Source: Microbacterium sp. PM5
GTDB lineage: Bacteria > Actinomycetota > Actinomycetes > Actinomycetales > Microbacteriaceae
Length of the DNA: 64,000 nucleotides
NCBI RefSeq assembly: GCF_003293595.1
Contig: NZ_CP022162.1
Span: 713,737 to 777,736 of the forward strand
Direction of reading: 5' to 3'
Below are positions 1 to 8,027 of this stretch, piece after piece; within the stretch, counting starts at the first letter, position 1, and every line of letters starts with the position of its first letter. Both the position numbers and the translations under genes were made by a program. The notes beneath the pieces were generated by a model, which was not told the DNA's origin, ran no database searches, and worked only from the letters and a program-made list of their open reading frames with translations.

Positions 1-1
1 G

Positions 2-2392
2 TGCCGCTCTCGGGGTGTCGCCGTGCTGGCGTTCGGCGATCCGGATGTCGGCTCGGGGAGCTTCCGCGGCGCCAGCCCGGAGAACTTCTCCCGCCTCGCA
101 GCCGCCGGGCCGGTGCACGTGCTGGAGCGGATGCACCGCGGCACCGACGCCCATCGACGCCTGATCGCCGCCGTCACGGCCCGCATCGGAGCTGCCGGCC
201 TCGTCGCGCACCGCCTGCGCCCTCCCACCGCCTCCGACGCGCCGACGGTCGACGACGAGAGTGTCCGTGCCGTCACCGCCCGTTCCGCGTCGGAAGAGCA
301 TGACGTGATCGCACGTCTGCTCCGAGAGCGCCACGTCCACGACGCGGTGCCGTGGTCCTCGTGCGCCGTCATCGCGCACGACAGTCGACAGGTTGCGACT
401 CTCGAAGCCGAACTCGCCGCTCGCGAGGTGCCCACGCGCACCCGCGGGCAGCGACCGCTGGCTGAGGCCCGCGCGGTGGCGGATCTGCTGCGCATCGCAC
501 TGCTGGCGGAGCTCGATCCCGCCGGCTGGAGCCTCGAGGACGCCGTCGATGCCCTTCGCGCCGGCGGGATGGATCCGGTCGAGATCCGCCGGCTGCGTAC
601 CGCCCTGCGGCTGTCGGCGCTCGCTGCGGAGCCGCCGGCGGAGGCTGCCTCCGACGAGCGGGTCGTCTCCAGCGCCGAGCTACTGGTCTCCGCGCTCGGT
701 CATCCCGTCGCGTTCGCCCTGCTCGACACCCGAGAGGGTCGCCGCGCCGAGCGGATCGCGCGGACCCTCGCGGATGTCCGCGCTCACTGGGATCTCGTCC
801 ACGCGGGCGGGGCCCAGGCGCCCACCGCCCACGAGATCCTGTGGAGTGCGTGGGACGGCCTGGGTGCCGAGCGGTCATGGGTCGCCGCAGCCGAGGGGTC
901 GGGGCCGCTCGCCGCACAGGCCGGCAGAGAGCTCGACGCGCTGGTGGCACTCTTCCAGGCCGCCAAACGTCACGGCGAGAGAGCGGACGGCACCTCACCC
1001 GGGGCGTTTCTGCGCGGCATCCTCGATTCGGACGTCGCCGAAGATCGGCTGGTCGACGATTCCCGGGCGGATGCCGTCGACATCCTCACCCCCGCCGGCG
1101 CTCTCGGAGCCGAGTACGACACCGTCGTCGTCGCCGGGGTCCAGGAAGGCGTCTGGCCGAACCTGCGGGCGCGAGGAAGTCTGCTGCAGACCTGGCGGCT
1201 GGCGCCGCTCGCCCTCGGGGGCTCCGAAACCGCCGACACGCTGGATCGACGACGAGGGGTGCTCCACGACGAGTTGCGTCTGTTCGCGCGCGCGTGCTCC
1301 CGCGCCCGCCGACGCGTCATCGTGACCGCCGTCGACGACGACGACACGGGGCCGAGTCCGCTCTTCGAGATGCTCCCGCAGGCGCAGCCCGCCGCACGCT
1401 CGGCGGCGCATCCGCTGACCCTGCGTGGGCTGGTTGCCCAGCACAGACGTGCGCTCACGGAGCGTCGAGCAGACCCCTCCACGCGACGCGCCGCCGCCGA
1501 GCAGCTGCGGCTGCTCGCTGCGGCGGGCGTTCCGGGCGCCGCGCCCGACGAGTGGTATGGCATCGCCCCCGTGACGTCCACAGCGCCGTTGCGCGATCTC
1601 ACGCGCGAGGACGTGCGCGTATCGCCGTCGCGGCTCCAGACGGTGGAGGAGTGCGAGCTCAACTGGCTGCTCGCCGACCTGGGGGCGGATGACGGGGGAG
1701 CCGTCGCGGGCCTCGGCACGCTGGTGCACGCGGCGATGGAGCGCGCAACGGGCTCCGACGAGGACGCGCTGTGGGCGGTCGTGGACGCGCGGTGGAGTGA
1801 ACTGGAGTTCGAGTCCGCCTGGCGCGAGCGCTCGGAGCGCGTGCGGGCGCGCGAACTCGTGCGGCGACTGTCGCTGTATCTGCGGCGGTTCGAACTCGCG
1901 GGCGGAACCGTCATCGGCGCGGAACCGCATTTCGAGGTCCCGGTCGCCCTCGATCCGGTCGGCGATCACGGTGCCATCGTCAGCGGCTACATCGATCGCG
2001 TGGAGCGCACGGCCTCCGGGGAGGTGGTGATCGTCGATCTCAAGACCGGAAAGCGTGAGCCGCAGACCGATGCGAAGGTCATCGACAATCCGCAGCTCGC
2101 CGCCTACCAGCTGGCGCTCGATGCGGGCGCCATCCCCGAGGCTGCCGGCCTCACGCCCGGCGGGGCGAAGCTGCTCGTGCTGCGCCCGTCCGCGGCCACG
2201 AAGGATTATGTGGAACCCCGCCAGCCGCCGCTGGACGACGTCGCTCGCGACGCCTTCCTCGCCCGAGTGCGGAGGGCGGCGACCGTCATGAGCGGCGCGG
2301 AGTTCTCGGCGCCGTATGAGGAGCACTGTCGCGATGATCACTCCTACGGCCTGTGCCGCATCCACACGATCAACGCGGTGAGCGCGTCATGA
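2..2392 (+). CDS. adnA: AdnA-like helicase-nuclease subunit, 5' truncated
   Basis: The reading frame is already open at base 2, so about the last 796 residues are visible; the N-terminal ATPase core lies outside the window. The first residues contain a GDPD...FRGA segment typical of motif III in AdnA-type UvrD-like motors. The C-terminus has a RecB/Cas4-type PD-(D/E)XK nuclease core (VIVDLKTGK followed by QLAAYQLAL) and a few scattered cysteines (EEC, EHC, GLC), fewer than a full four-cysteine iron-sulfur site would need. The stop overlaps the adnB start by ATGA, so the two are translationally coupled. In mycobacteria AdnA and AdnB form the heterodimeric end-resecting motor-nuclease that replaces RecBCD. 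The assignment rests on these motifs plus the adnB/nudC/uvrD2 neighbourhood; the subunit identity is inferred from gene order. Confidence 0.85.
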   Translation, partial: CRSRGVAVLAFGDPDVGSGSFRGASPENFSRLAAAGPVHVLERMHRGTDAHRRLIAAVTARIGAAGLVAHRLRPPTASDAPTVDDESVRAVTARSASEEHDVIARLLRERHVHDAVPWSSCAVIAHDSRQVATLEAELAAREVPTRTRGQRPLAEARAVADLLRIALLAELDPAGWSLEDAVDALRAGGMDPVEIRRLRTALRLSALAAEPPAEAASDERVVSSAELLVSALGHPVAFALLDTREGRRAERIARTLADVRAHWDLVHAGGAQAPTAHEILWSAWDGLGAERSWVAAAEGSGPLAAQAGRELDALVALFQAAKRHGERADGTSPGAFLRGILDSDVAEDRLVDDSRADAVDILTPAGALGAEYDTVVVAGVQEGVWPNLRARGSLLQTWRLAPLALGGSETADTLDRRRGVLHDELRLFARACSRARRRVIVTAVDDDDTGPSPLFEMLPQAQPAARSAAHPLTLRGLVAQHRRALTERRADPSTRRAAAEQLRLLAAAGVPGAAPDEWYGIAPVTSTAPLRDLTREDVRVSPSRLQTVEECELNWLLADLGADDGGAVAGLGTLVHAAMERATGSDEDALWAVVDARWSELEFESAWRERSERVRARELVRRLSLYLRRFELAGGTVIGAEPHFEVPVALDPVGDHGAIVSGYIDRVERTASGEVVIVDLKTGKREPQTDAKVIDNPQLAAYQLALDAGAIPEAAGLTPGGAKLLVLRPSAATKDYVEPRQPPLDDVARDAFLARVRRAATVMSGAEFSAPYEEHCRDDHSYGLCRIHTINAVSAS

Positions 2393-5300
2393 GCGCCGTC
2401 TCTCCGGCCGCGCTCGCGGCCGCCCTCGGCCAGTTCCCTCCCACGGACGAACAAGCCCGCGTGATCGCGGCGCCCCTTGCGCCCGCGCTCGTCGTCGCCG
2501 GCGCCGGCAGCGGCAAGACCGAGACGATGGCGGGACGCGTGGTGTGGCTCGTGGCGAACGGCCTCGTTCCGCGTGACGCGCTGCTGGGTCTGACGTTCAC
2601 CCGCAAGGCCGCCGGCGAACTCGCCGAGCGCGTGCACCGGCGACTGCAGCGGCTTGCGGAGTTCGAACGCCGCGGACTCGTTCCCCATCTCGAGGCCCTG
2701 CACGCGCGGGGGCAGCTGGGGATCCTCGGCGAGCTCGAGCGCAGCGGTGCACCGTCGTCGTCGCGGTACACCGTGCTCGATGAACTCGTCGTCGCCACCG
2801 GCGCCGTCGCGGTCCCCGATGAGGTGTCGGCCGACGCGCTGCTGGAGCGGCCGACCGTCTCCACGTACAACAGCTTCGCCGACAGCATTGTCCGCGAGCA
2901 CGCCGTCAGACTCGGCCGCGACGCCGAAGCCGCCGTTCTCAGCGAGTCGGCGGCCTGGCTGCTGATGCGACGTGTCGTGCTCGAGTCGGACGATCCGCGG
3001 CTGGAGGTACGCGAAGAGGCGCTGCGTTCGATCATCGATGCCGCCCTGCGCATCGCCCGTGACGCTGCTGACAACCGCGTCGACCTCGAGCAGCTCGCGC
3101 GCTTTCCCGCGCGCTTCTCGGACGTTCTGGAACGGCCATCGACGTCGGCGCGCGTCACGGTGTACGCCGACATCGCGAAAGCGCAGGTGGCCGTCGGCGC
3201 ACTGGACGTCCTCGCGGATCTTGCACGGGAGTACGCCCGGCGAAAGCTCCGTCGAGGGGTGATCGATTTCTCCGACCAGGTCGCGGGCGCCTGCGAGATC
3301 GTCGAAGCGCATCCGACCGTCGGAGAGGAGTTGCGCGATCGCTATCGCGTGGTGCTGCTGGACGAGTACCAGGACACCTCCGTCGTGCAGACCCAGCTGC
3401 TCGCCTCCGCCTTTCGCGACGCGGCCGTCATGGCCGTCGGAGACCCTCACCAGTCCATCTACGGCTGGCGGGGGGCGAGCGCCGGCAACCTCGGCGACTT
3501 CGCGACGGCATTCAGCAGCACCGGTCGGGCCGAGACCTTCGCGTTGATGACGAGCTGGCGCAACAGCGTCGACGTGTTGCGCGCGGCTGACGCCGTGCTC
3601 GCGCCTCTCGCCGAGAGCGTCCCCGTCGTCGTCGAAGGCCTGCGACCTCGTCCGGGAGCGGGCTCGGGCGAGGTGGAGATCCACATCGACACCGACATCG
3701 ATGCGGAGGCCGACGCCGTGGCGGACTGGTTCGCGCGTGTACGGCACGAGCGCGCCCAAGCGGGCGCCGCGACGACAGGAGCCGTGCTCTTTCGCAGCAA
3801 GAAGCACATGGTGCATTTCGCGGACGCCCTGGGCCGGCGCGGCATCCCGCACCGCATCCTCGGCCTCGGCGGGCTGCTGTCCACTCCGGAGGTCGTCGAC
3901 GTGGTCGCGACGCTCCGCGTGATCAGCGACCCGCGCGCGGGTTCGTCGCTGATCAGGTTGCTTGCCGGCCCGCGCTGGGGGATCGGCGTGGCTGATCTGC
4001 GGGCATTGAGTGAGCTGTCCCGCAGGATCAGCCGTCACGACGCCGCGCTTCGACCCTTGGAGCCCGACGTCGTGGCGCGGATGCGTTCGTCGGCGGGGGA
4101 TGACCAGGGCTCGCTCATCGACGCCCTCGACTTCTTCCTGCGCCACGGCGTCGACCACGGTTGGCTGTCCGACTTCACGGCCGCGGCGCGGGAACGCCTG
4201 CGCGAGGCGGCCGCCGTCTTCGCCGGCCTGCGTCGGCAGGCGACGCTGCCGATCCCGGAGCTCGTGCGCATGATCGAACTCGAGCTCCGCCTGGACATCG
4301 AGCTCGCCGCGAATGAGGCGCGCGGTCCGGCACGGGTCGCCGGCGATCAGCTGCGCGCTTTCGTCGATGAACTGCACGGCTTTCTGGCGACGGATGACCG
4401 TGGTTCGCTGCCGAGCCTTCTCGCCTGGCTCGACCACGCCGAGCGCCTCGATGAGTTCGCACCCCGCACGGAGCCGCCCGAGGACGATGTCGTGCAGCTG
4501 CTCACGATCCACGGGTCCAAAGGCCTCGAATGGGACGCCGTGGCGGTCGTCCGCCTGGTCGAGGACGAGCTGCCCTCGCGGCCGAAGGACACGCGTGGGT
4601 GGCTCGGGTTCGGCGTTCTCCCGTACGAGTTCCGCGGCGACGCGGATTGGTTGCCCGACTTCCGGTGGGATGCCGACCGGTCCCCGACGCAGCAGGATCT
4701 CGTCGGCGCCTTGAACGACTTCGTCGCGGCCGGGCGCGCGCGCCAGCGTGATGAGGAGCGTCGGCTGGCGTACGTCGCCGTCACTCGTGCACGCGACCAC
4801 CTGCTTCTGAGCGCTTCGCACTGGTCGGGCACCACGTCGCCGCGTCGCCCGAGCGCTTTCCTGGAGGAGATGGCCGCGGCCCTGGGCCGGACGATCGACC
4901 CGGACGTCGACCCGGGCGAGAACCCTTTCGAGGGTCGCCGCCGCCTCCTGACGTGGCCGCTCGATCCCCTCGGAGCGCGGCGCGGCACCGTCGCCGCCGC
5001 CGCCGATGACGTGCGCCGGGCGGCGGACGCCGAGCCCACCGCCGAACTCGCCCTCCTGCTCGCCGAGCGGGCGGAGCGGCAGCGCTCGGCGCGACCGGCG
5101 GCGCCCGTGCGCATCCCGGCATCCCGTTTCAAGGACTTTCTCGGCGATGCGCCGGCGCTGCGCCGTGCGCTGCCCGAGCGTCCGTATCGCCAGTCGCGCC
5201 TGGGCACCGCGTTTCATTCGTGGGTGGAGCAGCGTTCCGGCATCGTGGGGGCCGGCGTCTCACTCGAGGACGCGCTGTGGGACGACGATGACGCGAACCC

Positions 5301-5676
5301 CGCTGCCGACGTTCCGTCCGCCTCGACACCCGCCGACCTCGCGCAGCTGCAGGAGCGCTTTCTGGCGTCGGAGTGGGCGTCGTTACGGCCGTTGGAGGTC
5401 GAGACGGAGATCGACGTCACGATCGACGACGCTCTCGGCGACGGTCGGGCGCACGTCGTGATCTGCAAGCTCGACGCCGTCTACCGGCGCGGCGATCGCA
5501 TCGAGATCGTCGACTGGAAGACGGGCCGTGCGCCGCGCACCGCCGCCGAGAGGGAAGAGCGGATGATCCAGCTGCGCCTGTACCGCGAGGCGTACCACGC
5601 CCGGCACGGCATACCGCGAGAGCAGATCGACGTGGTGCTCTTCTACGTCGCCGAGGGGCTCATCCTCCGGGACTGA
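2389..5676 (+). CDS. adnB: AdnB-like helicase-nuclease subunit
   Basis: 1095 residues, close to the size I recall for mycobacterial AdnB. The ATG is coupled to the adnA stop (ATGA). Walker A GAGSGKT lies at residues 38-44, the DEYQDTS motif II near 320, GDPHQSIYGWRGA motif III near 360, LTIHGSKGLEWD near 705 and VAVTRARDHL near 805, giving a complete SF1 UvrD-type motor. The C-terminus carries a PD-(D/E)XK nuclease signature (IEIVDWKTGRAP), so both motor and nuclease look active. The expected role is ATP-driven unwinding and resection of double-strand DNA ends together with AdnA. A terminator is not obvious in the 27 bp before the convergent downstream gene. The same window encodes Ku and LigD, so two break-repair routes are present. 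Confidence 0.9.
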   Translation: MSAVSPAALAAALGQFPPTDEQARVIAAPLAPALVVAGAGSGKTETMAGRVVWLVANGLVPRDALLGLTFTRKAAGELAERVHRRLQRLAEFERRGLVPHLEALHARGQLGILGELERSGAPSSSRYTVLDELVVATGAVAVPDEVSADALLERPTVSTYNSFADSIVREHAVRLGRDAEAAVLSESAAWLLMRRVVLESDDPRLEVREEALRSIIDAALRIARDAADNRVDLEQLARFPARFSDVLERPSTSARVTVYADIAKAQVAVGALDVLADLAREYARRKLRRGVIDFSDQVAGACEIVEAHPTVGEELRDRYRVVLLDEYQDTSVVQTQLLASAFRDAAVMAVGDPHQSIYGWRGASAGNLGDFATAFSSTGRAETFALMTSWRNSVDVLRAADAVLAPLAESVPVVVEGLRPRPGAGSGEVEIHIDTDIDAEADAVADWFARVRHERAQAGAATTGAVLFRSKKHMVHFADALGRRGIPHRILGLGGLLSTPEVVDVVATLRVISDPRAGSSLIRLLAGPRWGIGVADLRALSELSRRISRHDAALRPLEPDVVARMRSSAGDDQGSLIDALDFFLRHGVDHGWLSDFTAAARERLREAAAVFAGLRRQATLPIPELVRMIELELRLDIELAANEARGPARVAGDQLRAFVDELHGFLATDDRGSLPSLLAWLDHAERLDEFAPRTEPPEDDVVQLLTIHGSKGLEWDAVAVVRLVEDELPSRPKDTRGWLGFGVLPYEFRGDADWLPDFRWDADRSPTQQDLVGALNDFVAAGRARQRDEERRLAYVAVTRARDHLLLSASHWSGTTSPRRPSAFLEEMAAALGRTIDPDVDPGENPFEGRRRLLTWPLDPLGARRGTVAAAADDVRRAADAEPTAELALLLAERAERQRSARPAAPVRIPASRFKDFLGDAPALRRALPERPYRQSRLGTAFHSWVEQRSGIVGAGVSLEDALWDDDDANPAADVPSASTPADLAQLQERFLASEWASLRPLEVETEIDVTIDDALGDGRAHVVICKLDAVYRRGDRIEIVDWKTGRAPRTAAEREERMIQLRLYREAYHARHGIPREQIDVVLFYVAEGLILRD

Positions 5677-5703
5677 TGTTCGCGGCGGCGCGCGCGGCCG
5701 GCG

Positions 5704-7029
5704 TCAGGCCGTTCCCGTCCACCGCCGCAGCGCGTTGCGGGCGGCGGTATCGCGGTCGATGTCGTCGGGCGAGGGCTCACCGGGGGTGTCGTCTGCCACG
5801 GCATCGCCTCGACCGTCCTCGGGCGCGGAGCCGTCGTGCACGGGAATGTCGGACGTGTGCACCGGAACGCGCGTGGCTGACGCGTGTGCCGGCTGCGCCC
5901 ACTCGGACATCTCGATCGCGACGGTGTCGAGGCGGCTGGTCTCGACCATGCCGGTCGCATTCTCGTCGGCGAGGAAGGTGGCGAGGGTCTCGGGGTCGAA
6001 GCTGTCGGTCTGCATCGAGGTGTCCGCGGCCTCGCCCGCTCCGGCAGGCACCCGCTGGGTCGCTGCGAGCGCCTGATCGAGCGTGACGTCATCACGTGCT
6101 CGCACGGGCTCGTCGCGAACGTTGGCGTCGAGCGATTCGAGCAGTGCCACGGCGTCGCGGACGACGTCCTGCTGACCGGCCTCGTGGCCGTGCACCAGCC
6201 ACTTCGCGAACTCCAGCTCCGCGTGCAGCCGAGCCCGCTCGGCGAGAAGGGCGTCGGGCGCGCGGTGCGAACGACGCGCGTACTCGTCGAGCACGTCGGC
6301 CTGAGCGGCCGGGGCCGAGGCCGTCCAGCGCACATCGATGGCCGGGTCCCCGACGCCGAGCGCACCCCAGGTCAGAAGGCCGGTGACGGCGGGGGTGCCG
6401 TCGGCATCGTCTTCGAAGACGAAGGATGCCGGGTCCACCCCACCCAGAACGACGGTCGTCTCGAAGCGCCACAGCGGATCGGAGCCGATGGCGGTGCTCC
6501 AGCGTCGCAGCAGACCGAAGGGCAGCAGGCCCGTCGACTCCGCCCGATCGAGGAGGCGCTCGGCCTCGTCGCGCACCTGCGCAGACGTCAGCATCGGCAA
6601 TCCCGCGTCGCGGATCACCGTCACCGGGAGGTCGTGAACCGCCGCGATCGCGGCGGCGAGAGCGGTGGCGACCCCCCGGCCCGCGGGCACGTGGGCGGCA
6701 TCGACCCGGTAGCCGGGCAGCAGGGTCTGGACGAGGGCGCTGCGGCCATCGACCGTCGTCTGACCGAGCACATCCGGGGCGCCGAACGGCAGCACTCCAC
6801 GCACCCCCGCGGTCAGCGACGTCAACGCCCGCGCCTCGGAGCGCAGATCCTGCTCGGCCTGGTCGTTGACGGGTACGCGCACCACGACTCGTCGGCCGTC
6901 GTCGAGCGTGGCGATCGCGCTGTCGTAGCGGCCGGAGACGCCCTCGGTCAGCGGCGCCACACCGACCACCGCGACGCGGGGAAGGGCCGACGTGACCGAC
7001 GCGGCTAGAGTGAGTGGTGAGCGTGCCAT
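5704..7029 (-). CDS. APH-fold phosphotransferase-like protein, probably a pseudokinase
   Basis: 441 residues resembling aminoglycoside/macrolide phosphotransferases: a P-loop-like N-lobe (RVVVRVP, then an E in the next helix) and a C-lobe ending in GVGDPAIDVRW. The usual catalytic loop HGDxxxxN reads LGGVDPASFVF, and the metal-binding IDW position reads LTW, so the catalytic Asp, the Asn and the second Asp are all replaced. About 110 C-terminal residues are acidic and low complexity. The ATG was chosen because TACCCT ends 6 nt upstream; the frame continues further upstream but only as antisense to nudC. It is divergent from nudC and convergent with adnB. Transfer of phosphate is therefore unlikely; a structural or binding role is inference only. 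Confidence 0.7.
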   Translation of the reverse strand: MARSPLTLAASVTSALPRVAVVGVAPLTEGVSGRYDSAIATLDDGRRVVVRVPVNDQAEQDLRSEARALTSLTAGVRGVLPFGAPDVLGQTTVDGRSALVQTLLPGYRVDAAHVPAGRGVATALAAAIAAVHDLPVTVIRDAGLPMLTSAQVRDEAERLLDRAESTGLLPFGLLRRWSTAIGSDPLWRFETTVVLGGVDPASFVFEDDADGTPAVTGLLTWGALGVGDPAIDVRWTASAPAAQADVLDEYARRSHRAPDALLAERARLHAELEFAKWLVHGHEAGQQDVVRDAVALLESLDANVRDEPVRARDDVTLDQALAATQRVPAGAGEAADTSMQTDSFDPETLATFLADENATGMVETSRLDTVAIEMSEWAQPAHASATRVPVHTSDIPVHDGSAPEDGRGDAVADDTPGEPSPDDIDRDTAARNALRRWTGTA

Positions 7030-7035
7030 GCCCCC

Positions 7036-7041
7036 AGGGTA
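7036..7041 (-). promoter_or_regulatory. -10 box for the pseudokinase gene
   Basis: TACCCT on the minus strand, six bases before the ATG at 7029, so transcription would begin at or next to the start codon. No convincing -35 was seen. Confidence 0.5.
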
Positions 7042-7094
7042 GGTGTGCCGCGCCCCGTCCCCGTGTGCGCCACGCCCGTCGAGGAAGGTCCCGG

Positions 7095-8027
7095 ATGTCG
7101 CCATCGGCTGAGCCGCCCGTTCCCGTTCGTCCGCCCGCTCTTGCGCGCGGCGGCATCGACCGCTGCGCCGAGGAGCGCGACGCACCGGACCTGCTTGCGC
7201 GTCTTCGCGCGGAGAGGTCGACGCGGGTGGTCGCCGTGCACGGCGATCGCGCCCCGCTCGACGGCGACGGGACGCTGCGCACCGTGCCGGTCGAGAGCAT
7301 TCGTGACGGGGTGTCGTGGGCATTCCTCGGACGCGACGGCGCAGGCGCCGCGGTGCTGCTCGCGGCATCCGGTGCCGACCATGACGTTCCCCTGAGCGCG
7401 CATCCCGCCGACGGGTGGGCAGCGCTGCGGGCGGTCGGCGGAGAGATGTCGGCTACGGACGCCGGACTCCTCGTCGAGGCGGTCGCTCTGGGGCGATGGC
7501 TGGTGGAAGCGCCCTTCTGCTCCCACTGCGGTGCGCGCACCGAGGAACGTGCAGCGGGCTGGGCGCGCCACTGCCCGGTCTGCGGGCGCGAGCATTTTCC
7601 CCGCACCGACCCCGCCGTCATCGTCGCCGTGATCTCTCCGGACGGCTCGTCGTTGCTGCTCGGCAAGAACGCGCTGTGGGCGGATCGCAACCTCTACTCG
7701 ACGTTCGCCGGCTTCGTCGAGGCGGGGGAGTCGCTGGAGTCGGCGATCGTGCGCGAGGTGCAGGAGGAGGCCGGCGTGATCGTCGAGGCGCTGCACTACC
7801 GGGGGTCGCAGTCGTGGCCCTACCCGCGCTCGCTGATGCTCGGATTCCATGCGACGGCGGTCAGCATGTCGGCGGCCTGCGCCGACGGCGAGGAGATCGT
7901 CGACGTCCGGTGGTTCTCGCGCGGGGAGATCCGTGGAGCGCTGCGCGGCGAGGGCGACGTGCTCCTGCCAGGCATGACATCCATCGCGCACCGGCTGATC
8001 GCAGACTGGGCGGGAGATCCCGCGTGA
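7095..8027 (+). CDS. nudC: NADH pyrophosphatase (NAD-capped RNA decapping Nudix enzyme)
   Basis: 310 residues. The ATG follows a GAGGAAGG ribosome binding site at 7081-7088. Four cysteines in CSHCG...CPVCG (about residues 138-159) form the NudC zinc ribbon; the Nudix box follows as GFVEAGESLESAIVREVQEEAGV in two adjoining parts (GFVEAGE and REVQEEAGV). The family motif SQPWPFPxS appears as SQSWPYPRS just after it, which separates NudC from other Nudix hydrolases. It hydrolyses NAD(H) to NMN(H) and AMP and can remove NAD caps from RNA. The stop overlaps the uvrD2 GTG by GTGA, as in a coupled pair; the nudC-uvrD2 order is also known in mycobacteria. Confidence 0.93.
   Translation: MSPSAEPPVPVRPPALARGGIDRCAEERDAPDLLARLRAERSTRVVAVHGDRAPLDGDGTLRTVPVESIRDGVSWAFLGRDGAGAAVLLAASGADHDVPLSAHPADGWAALRAVGGEMSATDAGLLVEAVALGRWLVEAPFCSHCGARTEERAAGWARHCPVCGREHFPRTDPAVIVAVISPDGSSLLLGKNALWADRNLYSTFAGFVEAGESLESAIVREVQEEAGVIVEALHYRGSQSWPYPRSLMLGFHATAVSMSAACADGEEIVDVRWFSRGEIRGALRGEGDVLLPGMTSIAHRLIADWAGDPA

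Noticed and set aside
2344..5217. 957-codon open frame antisense to adnB
   Set aside because: It mirrors adnB, whose SF1 motifs are intact. Long antisense frames are common in high-GC DNA, and the translation is His/Arg/Gly-rich with no domain.
5704..7029. Macrolide resistance phosphotransferase
   Set aside because: The fold resembles the family, but catalytic Asp and Asn residues are missing, so a resistance call is not supported.
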